From the NCBI RefSeq assembly GCF_032854445.1, contig NC_088300.1, positions 31,851,608 through 31,911,607 of the forward strand: a stretch of 60,000 bases of DNA. Reading direction: 5' to 3'. Within the stretch, counting starts at the first letter, position 1, and each line of letters starts with the position of its first letter. Below the pieces are notes generated by a model, which was given only the letters and a program-made list of their open reading frames with translations, did no database searches and was not told the origin of the DNA. Below are positions 25,987-60,000 of this stretch, piece after piece. A program made the translations under genes and the position numbers. The stretch is from Liolophura sinensis (Eukaryota; Mollusca; Polyplacophora; Chitonida; Chitonidae).

Positions 25987-26037
25987 TAAAAAAAAAGTAA
26001 AAACCAAAAAAAAAAAAAAAAAGAAAAAAAAAAAAAC
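25987..26037. repeat. A-rich run
   Basis: Three long A tracts broken by G and CC; possibly the remnant tail of a retroposed sequence, but no body was recognised beside it. Confidence 0.8.
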
Positions 26038-26345
26038 AGAAGCGTTTAAATATATAGTGATAGGAATGTAACGGAATGATTTTAATGACAGTTTTATGTA
26101 CAGAATACCATAAATACACATTCCAATAAAATTACTGAAATAATTATTCAAGAAAAAAATTCATTTTCATGAAATACAACATTCAGAAACAACGAGCACT
26201 GGCAAAATGTGGTGAATGTGTAACAGCGATAATAACATTTTACTAACATACGCCGGTTATTTGTTTCCGGTGATCAGGAACATGAGCAGCATCCGCTAAC
26301 ATGTCCTTATAAGCACCCCATATGTCATGGATACCAACAAAACCA

Positions 26346-26604
26346 TTTAATGAACACAATTAAATGTAATCAAATGGCAATTTAACAAACCGTTTAGATT
26401 GGCTCAATATGCCTTTTCGTTATGAGAATTGCTCCTGTTTCAATCCCAAGCTTTTCAAACAGTAGTCTCCTCTAAAACATCTTCTATAATCTGACAAACA
26501 AAAGCATCAGCTGTTGTTGTTGTTGAGAAGTTACTGATGTTATTGTTTAGAAGTATATAAGCCTTGCATTTTCCAAATTCAAATATAGACCATTGTCATG
26601 AGCG
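26346..26604 (-). other. Vsx-A 3' UTR candidate
   Basis: No AATAAA was found within several hundred bases after the Vsx-A stop codon. The first variant signal on the minus strand is ATTAAA at 26351-26346, about 255 bp past the stop. The true end could be further downstream. Confidence 0.25.
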
Positions 26605-54287
<27,683 letters not shown>

Positions 54288-54760
54288 TGTCCTTTTTTTT
54301 CCGCCCCCAACACCGCTTAAATTTCTCAAATTGCCGTATATATAGTCGGAATTTTCTGCGACCGTCAAAAGTTGAAGCGAACGCCAACTTTCCAGTAATA
54401 GGCGCGGATGGGGTTAGCGCTGATCGAGTCGTTCTTGACGCCTTACCATAACTGACACTTGACAGTTTCCTGACAATCTCTATCTTTGTCGGCTTCAGCC
54501 CCCTGTCTGCCGAGGCACGGTGTAACTTTACTGACACGGTGTTCCCTTCCCCCAAAACAACACTCAACGGCCCTCGCCGTAAGAGCTCGGGCGTTTTTCA
54601 CCCTCTATCTTATTTCCAAACTATAACGGTAAACGTGCATCAGTCAGTCCCGTTCTTGGCGAAATGTCTGCCGTCTCCGACACTCCTACATCGGAAACAC
54701 ATGACGTCCTCCCATCTTCCGTCATTTATAGACCGCCATATAGCCTGACTGTAATTAGCT
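54288..54760 (-). promoter_or_regulatory. Vsx-A proximal promoter and 5' UTR candidate
   Basis: The sequence upstream of the Vsx-A ATG is less AT-rich than the flanks. A TATA-like run, TATATATA, sits at 54337-54344, 50-57 bp before the ATG, which would place a start around 54310 and a very short leader. TAATTAGC, the published preferred site of Chx10/VSX2, lies at 54752-54759. Neither element is proven; the TATA-like run could simply be part of a longer 5' UTR. Confidence 0.4.
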
Positions 54761-55200
54761 TTTGTCTACGGAACAAATTACCGCCTTCCTAATTGAAATA
54801 TCAATAAGCCCGCTTGTCAATCACGGCCAGTACGTCGCTGCGATTGGTATGCGCCTGTGTGGCATATTGGATACCTTATCGCTTCCCGCAAGTCATATTT
54901 TGCACTTAGCTGGAAGTCCCAATGGGCCGTTTAGCCATCTCTTCCATTGATTGCTTGTCGGGAGGTACTTGTCAGGGGCAATAGACGGTTTGCGGACCAC
55001 CATCCCCGGCTGCCGATTGGAGGATGTGGTCAATGAATGGAACTCTCACGATACTGCGTAATACTGTTTGGTTGGAATTAATTTGCCAGAGATAAAGTCA
55101 AGGGACGCTCTTGTTTAGCCATTACAAATGAAAGCTTTCTTGAGCCCTCTTACCGTAGACCGGGGCCTGCTGAAGCGCGTCGGTCCCGCGAGCTCCTTGA
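54761..55200. promoter_or_regulatory. Candidate upstream regulatory island of Vsx-A
   Basis: A continuation of the promoter island with CCTAATTGAAATATCAATAA, CTTGTCAATCACGGCC and TTGGAATTAATTTGCC; no repeat. Confidence 0.33.
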
Positions 55201-55607
55201 AACGCGAACAAAAACCGACACAGATCCAGTCAATTATGTTCACTCCCCACGACAAAAAACCACCGAAGGACCGGAGAGATGAGAACATGTGCGATCAACG
55301 TGTGGGTGTTTACGTTCGTGTATATACTAAAAACATCTACTGTTAAATCAACTTTTAAAAAAATGCACAGGATTACAATATATGTGAGTTTGTATTTTGT
55401 TCTGGATCGAGGAACAAAACTTGCCAGGTGTAATCCGAGATGTCTAACAGCAAAGCACAAAGAGTCTTCAGCATTACTGTCGTAATAACAATATTCATCT
55501 TCGAATTCTGATTTCAGAATGCTTCAGAAAAAAACTTCCCTTGTGTTTGGATATGAATACTATACAGAATTAAAGATATGTTAAAGTACAAGCCTCTTAT
55601 ATATACG

Positions 55608-55847
55608 TACTCTCTAAAAACTAATCTGTTAAATTTAATAGAAAATCAAAAGAAATGATGATAGATCTCTTAATGCAGCAGGTTATTCTGTTAAACATAA
55701 CACACATATATTCTATTAATTAAACGTAAAGGTTGAATTAGATGTTGAACCTACCACAGTATATTATGTTATAATAACCGAATACATTCCAGTATCAAAC
55801 GGCCAACAGATTTTTTGTTACAATTAAAAGATTATTTGTTGAGTGTA
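55608..55847. mobile_element. MITE family 1, copy 4
   Basis: 240 bp, more diverged, from TACTCTCTAAAAACTAATCTG to TTATTTGTTGAGTGTA, with ATATTCTATTAATTAAACG in the middle. It lies 1.3 kb upstream of the Vsx-A start. Confidence 0.78.
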
Positions 55848-57198
55848 GAAAAAACTATTGAAAAATCACAATAGTATATAATCCTCTATAGCGTTACTTG
55901 TGTCTGACTGCAGATAGAATTCTGCGGCGTCGTGTGTGTATTCACACACTGAAGATATTTGAGGAGGGTTGTTTAGGAGTTGTGCTTTTCTAACCCACAT
56001 CCTCGTCAGTAAGCCATGAAGACACGTGTCCAATAATCATCCCATTAGCTAAACAAAATATACAAACAGCCAATTCTAATTAACCATCTCCAAGAGATGC
56101 TGATTGGGTTGGTTGTACAGCGGTGAGAACGTTTCGGCACAAGATGTTAGCGTATATACATCACCGTTATGTGGCATGTGAAACTCCACAACAGTTGGTA
56201 GTTTGTCCATCAAAAACGTAGTTGCGTGAATGGAAAGCTTCATAAAAATCGGACAAAGTATAATAATATATGAGTGACAGTGTATGTCATTGCTAACTCA
56301 TTTCAAGCCCCGCTCGGTATACGTGACAGTGTTTTTGTACGTCACATGCTGAAGAAAAAACATATATACGTGTAGGTTAAATCAAAGAATATCATTTTCT
56401 AATTACTGGCAACATTTGTAGAAACTTTAATTTCTCGTTAAAGAACTGATCTAGCATTAACTGGAATTTCACAACATCTGGTACCAACACTCGATTTTAA
56501 ATATCAAATGACTTCAAAAGATTTTCATCGCCCCGACAAAAACTATAGATATAGCTTAAGGGAAGCTTAAGCAAATGGTAAAAAAACTTACTGTTTTTGT
56601 GAAGATGAAGCACATACTGAAGAAACCTATCAGGCAATGACAATTTTGACAATTGTAACAATAGTGCCATATCCAACGAAGTGTTAAAAACTCAGAAACT
56701 CTTCGTTTCTTCTTTTTCATTGTCAGAGTTTTTTTTATCCACGAGATAATATGGAGGCAGTGTTAATTTAGTGACTGTCTGCGGTATATACCACCCAGAC
56801 AGACTTAAATGGTGAGAACTTAACGAAGCGTAGGTTGATTGACGCTAACAACTTTCTCCATAATACCACCAATTCACTACTATAGAGAACACCTCGCTCT
56901 CCACAATTCAGACGCACCACTCGAATCTGACACACCCATTCGGGCTTAGGTTTGTCAAGAATTTCTTTATACGTTCTGCTTTATTTGATCTAGCAATTAA
57001 AAGTAACAACGGAATTCTTTTTAAAAATGTCCACAGCCCAATCGCTGTGCTTAAAGCTCAGCCATCGATGAAGCGGGAGTTTTAGAGACTAGACTGTATT
57101 GTCTTGAAGTGGCTCTGGTCAATTTGATCAGCTCTATACCCTGTGTGTGTTCGGACAAACGCAACGGTATAGGGAAACGCTCCGACCCCGGTTGTCTG

Positions 57199-57223
57199 TT
57201 TTTTTTTTTTTTTGTTTTTTTTT
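57199..57223. repeat. T-rich run
   Basis: T15 G T8, preceded by CGGTTGTCTG. Lys-rich or Phe-rich open frames in all directions here come from this run. Confidence 0.85.
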
Positions 57224-57469
57224 TGGTGTACAGAGAGACGGGGTCTCCGGTCGCCATCGGGTTTGTGTGCCATTGGGTTGCTGCTCATGGTTGACTGAAC
57301 GTTCCCACGTACAGGCGGTTTTGTCCACGACTCAGGAATCAGGGCGATGTCCCTATATATAACATAGCGGTAGCGGGTCTGCATGTGGATTCCCTCACAC
57401 CTGAATGCATTACACTATGTAATCAGCCTTTCTGACAACGCTCACGATAACAATATTAGATTCTCAGCA

Positions 57470-57970
57470 TCCCGCAAGCTTTTGAATGAAACTTATTATT
57501 ATTATTTTTATTAATATGTACCTTGAGGTTTATGGCACCGCGTGCGATTTTCAAAGGGAACAGAAATTCGATAAGAATTCCTCATAAATGTGAATATAAT
57601 TTGTATGAACGGAGCTGAAAAGCGTCGGTTAAATTTTAAATCGGCTCTCTCTGTATTCTTCTCGCCTCAACAACAGTGGTATACAGCAGTTTAATATGAC
57701 ACCTTGTCACGTCTTGATTTGCGTAAATTACGCAGTTAACCCTTGTCAACAAGAGATGTCAAGTAAAACTGTACACGGATTGTCGCGGGATTTTCTTTGT
57801 AATACGTGGAAACGTTTAATACCGTATAATACGTTTCTTTGCGGAATGGCCCCTTGAGATAATTGTAGGGTAGGCGGGTTACAATGGGCGCTGTACAAGG
57901 TGTGAGCCTGTCCCCGCGAAATACTGAGCCCCAAATTGGGCAGGGATAATTACTGGCAGGTACAATATGT
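57470..57970. promoter_or_regulatory. Candidate upstream island at 57.5-58.0 kb
   Basis: A mixed-composition stretch ending in a G+C-rich block (GCCCGCCCCGGGAGACCC). Contains GGGATAATTACTGGC. Weak evidence. Confidence 0.25.
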
Positions 57971-58282
57971 CACCCACCCATTGCCCGCCCCGGGAGACCC
58001 TTCGCTGCAGAAATAAAAAAAAACAGACTACAGACTACAAGGATAATACATATATCTTTGTCACGTGATAAGTGAGTAAAACGTGACAATAATGTGACAA
58101 CATGTACATATATTTATATATTAGTAAAAAGTAACTAAACAGCAAAGTTGCATTTCTTGAAAAGATTTCCATATATGCAACATATAAACAAACCCTGTGA
58201 TTAAAGTTATATATATATAACGATACAACGAAAATTTTAAACACAAAACAAATTATTCTGTTATCATTTGGACTTCTAATTA

Positions 58283-58530
58283 AACCAGCCCCGAAAGCAC
58301 AATTAGTAGAGCGTCCCTTCGGGAGTGGTAAATCCAGGGTGAATCCTGGTGTCAATCGAGTCACACCAAAGACCTTAAAAAAGCAAGTTGTAACTTCCTC
58401 GATTGGCGTTCAGCATGAAGGGGATAGTGCAACGACTGGTTGACCCGTATCAGTATAATGGCTGGGGCGGGGCGCCTTACTTGCCTCCGGTAGGGCGTCT
58501 CAGTGAAGCAGCACTAGATGGAGAGTGCAG
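58283..58530 (+). mobile_element. tRNA-derived SINE, family a, 3'-truncated copy
   Basis: CCAGCCCCGAAAGCACAATT then AGTAGAGCG and GGTAAATCCAGGGTGAATCC match the A and B boxes of the copy at 16919. The shared body continues to GGGCGTCTCAGTGAAGCAGC and then ends. Confidence 0.8.
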
Positions 58531-58959
58531 TTTTCATTAGCAACTGATTATTACTTTTTGTACCTGGTTCTACAGATTCTCGGTCTCTTAAAATCTCTTA
58601 TATATATATATATACCAAGTTCACTTTATATACACTTTATAGCAGCCACGCCCATTTACGTAACTACTCGACTTCAGGAGGGCAATCAGGGGTCAGATTT
58701 TCTTATATACTGAAGCAATACTGAGAAAAGCAAGCAGTATGGCAAAATGCACAAATAAACGAAAGTATCAAAATGTTACACATTTGTATGGCTTCATCAA
58801 CATATTAACATTAGTATTCATACTCTTCTTGAAAAGCATTCGAAGGTAGCCTTAGCCACGCCCCTTATCACCATATATATCTATATAAGATAAGCCCAAA
58901 AGTCTCGCTGATCCCAGGTCTTGTTGGCAAGAGCCCAGTGGACGTCACAGTTTCTATAC

Positions 58960-60000
58960 GGAGAGATTGCGTGACTTGATCCAAACTTCACTCAGCCATC
59001 CTAACGACCAATTTTACCCTGTTTCATTTGCAAGCCGAAGCAGGCCTTCGAGACGCCGCTATAAAGCCCTTATTTATGGTTCCTTCAGCGGTTGGGAAAT
59101 TAACTTTAACTTGCTATATAACCAGCTAAAAAGGGCGTGCACGCTGAAATCAGCCGTAGCATAGGCGGAGGAACTCGGAAAATAATCTCGCCAATTCTGC
59201 CAAGCTTTTTGGTCCATAGGCGACAATGGTTTTCCTATTCACATATGGTTATCTGGCGTCTTATATAGTCTTCGGTCTTTCTTTCTTTCTGAGGATTTGA
59301 AATATGAAATCTTACAAGTGAATAGCTATCTATAGTCTAGGTTAACGAAAATTTGACACCGCTGTATAGAGTCGGAGTGTCGGCTCCAGGAAATTTTCAC
59401 TGACGGTTGTCTTCGCACGAAACTAAGTGCATGGGGCGAACCATATAGCGTGCGTCTCTCGACGGACACAAATCAGAGAATGAAACAATCCGCTAATCTT
59501 ATCAGCTTCCCGCCCTGGCTACAGTGGCGTGCAAGGTGCACGAATCGGGACAATCAAAATTAACAAATTAATTTCAATAATGTTTAATTTTCATCATTTC
59601 CTGCCCATTGATGAAGGGTACCCGGTAGTCTCGACCATGGTGGAAAAGAATAATGGCGGGCGATTACAGCCCGCCACCTGATGTAAATTACCGCTTAATG
59701 GGAGAGCAAAAGATGTGCCAAATCGCTGAACAACAGCAAAAGTGGAGAAATTTTTACAAATTACACATTGCTAAATTCCCTAACGTCGATGACGGGGTCA
59801 AAGTGCCTCTTTTTGCACACTTCTTCTAATCAGCTTGCATGTTAAAGACAAACGAGTGGAGAAGATAGGCCAACAGGCCGAGGAGAAAGAATAAATAACT
59901 CATATAGGTCGCAAAATCCACGTTAATTCCAAGATTGATACGATCGCGTGAAGAAGCCGCCAAGAGACTTGGACATAAATGATAAAGCAAAACCAATAAA
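58960..60000. promoter_or_regulatory. Candidate far-upstream island, open at the right edge
   Basis: Low-repeat, balanced composition with AAAATTAACAAATTAATTTC, CGCTAATCTTATCAGC and ATTACCGCTTAATGGG. It may continue beyond the window and could belong to a neighbouring gene. Confidence 0.33.

Larger units (their letters stand above)
10881..26345. other. Intergenic block between Vsx-A and Vsx-B
   Basis: No exon could be supported on either strand. The block holds several SINEs, one MITE, a dispersed repeat clustered at 18.6-24.6 kb, and small islands of balanced composition near 12.05-12.33, 15.47-15.61, 17.38-18.26 and 22.33-23.04 kb. In 10.9-12.05, 12.34-15.46, 19.44-21.18, 23.05-23.60, 23.77-24.53 and 25.34-26.34 kb nothing else was recognised. 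Confidence 0.6.
54761..60000. other. 5' flank of Vsx-A
   Basis: No exon was seen. The flank contains a balanced-composition island next to the promoter (to about 55200), a MITE (55608-55847), a truncated SINE (58283-58530) and islands at 57470-57970 and 58960-60000. 55850-57050 is AT-rich with nothing recognised. Confidence 0.6.

Noticed and set aside
25834-26151. Frame with a Phe run
   Set aside because: It comes from the A-rich run at 25987-26037.
54288-54368. 27-codon N-terminal extension of Vsx-A
   Set aside because: The extension begins at TTG and has no ATG; the ATG at 54287 with A at -3 is the better start.
57051-57384. Several Lys- or Phe-rich frames
   Set aside because: They all cross the T-rich run at 57199-57223 and share no domain.

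Overview
This is an animal nuclear genome window from a lophotrochozoan, most likely a mollusc. It is AT-rich, introns are long, and the short interspersed repeats have tRNA-like heads with tails such as (AAAT)n, of the kind common in bivalve and gastropod genomes. The species call is inference. No bacterial, organellar or viral gene was recognised.

The core is the homeobox locus Vsx (visual system homeobox, Chx10/ceh-10 group). One complete gene, called Vsx-A here, lies on the minus strand with five coding exons: 54287-53837, 41949-41865, 38514-38391, 27835-27655 and 26930-26605. Every intron is GT-AG, every phase matches, and the joined product is 388 residues. It has an N-terminal eh1/octapeptide motif, a Lys-rich stretch, a Q50 paired-like homeodomain, a CVC domain and a C-terminal OAR-like motif. 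About 16.3 kb downstream, in the same orientation, lies a first coding exon of a second Vsx-type gene, Vsx-B (10296-9849). It has the same eh1 motif, the same Asn-rich end and the same phase-1 splice donor. Its other exons are not in the remaining 9.8 kb and presumably lie past the left edge. The window therefore shows a head-to-tail pair of Vsx paralogues.

Layout: 1-9848 is the inferred first intron of Vsx-B and holds simple repeats, a palindromic element and unassigned sequence. 10297-26604 is the intergenic block, with SINEs, a MITE, a further dispersed repeat family and a few balanced-composition islands. 26605-54287 is Vsx-A. Its large introns 1 and 3 alternate AT-rich, repeat-bearing stretches with low-repeat islands that look like candidate cis-regulatory DNA (about 28.2-30.4, 33.3-35.6, 39.3-40.1, 43.3-44.5 and 49.1-50.0 kb). 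54288-60000 is the 5' flank of Vsx-A, with a TATA-like site and a TAATTAGC site.

Both proteins would be nuclear transcription factors. In animals generally Vsx factors specify retinal/photoreceptor-associated and interneuron fates, usually as repressors. The most unusual structures are two minisatellites and one microsatellite placed tightly against, or inside, the splicing landscape of Vsx-A.
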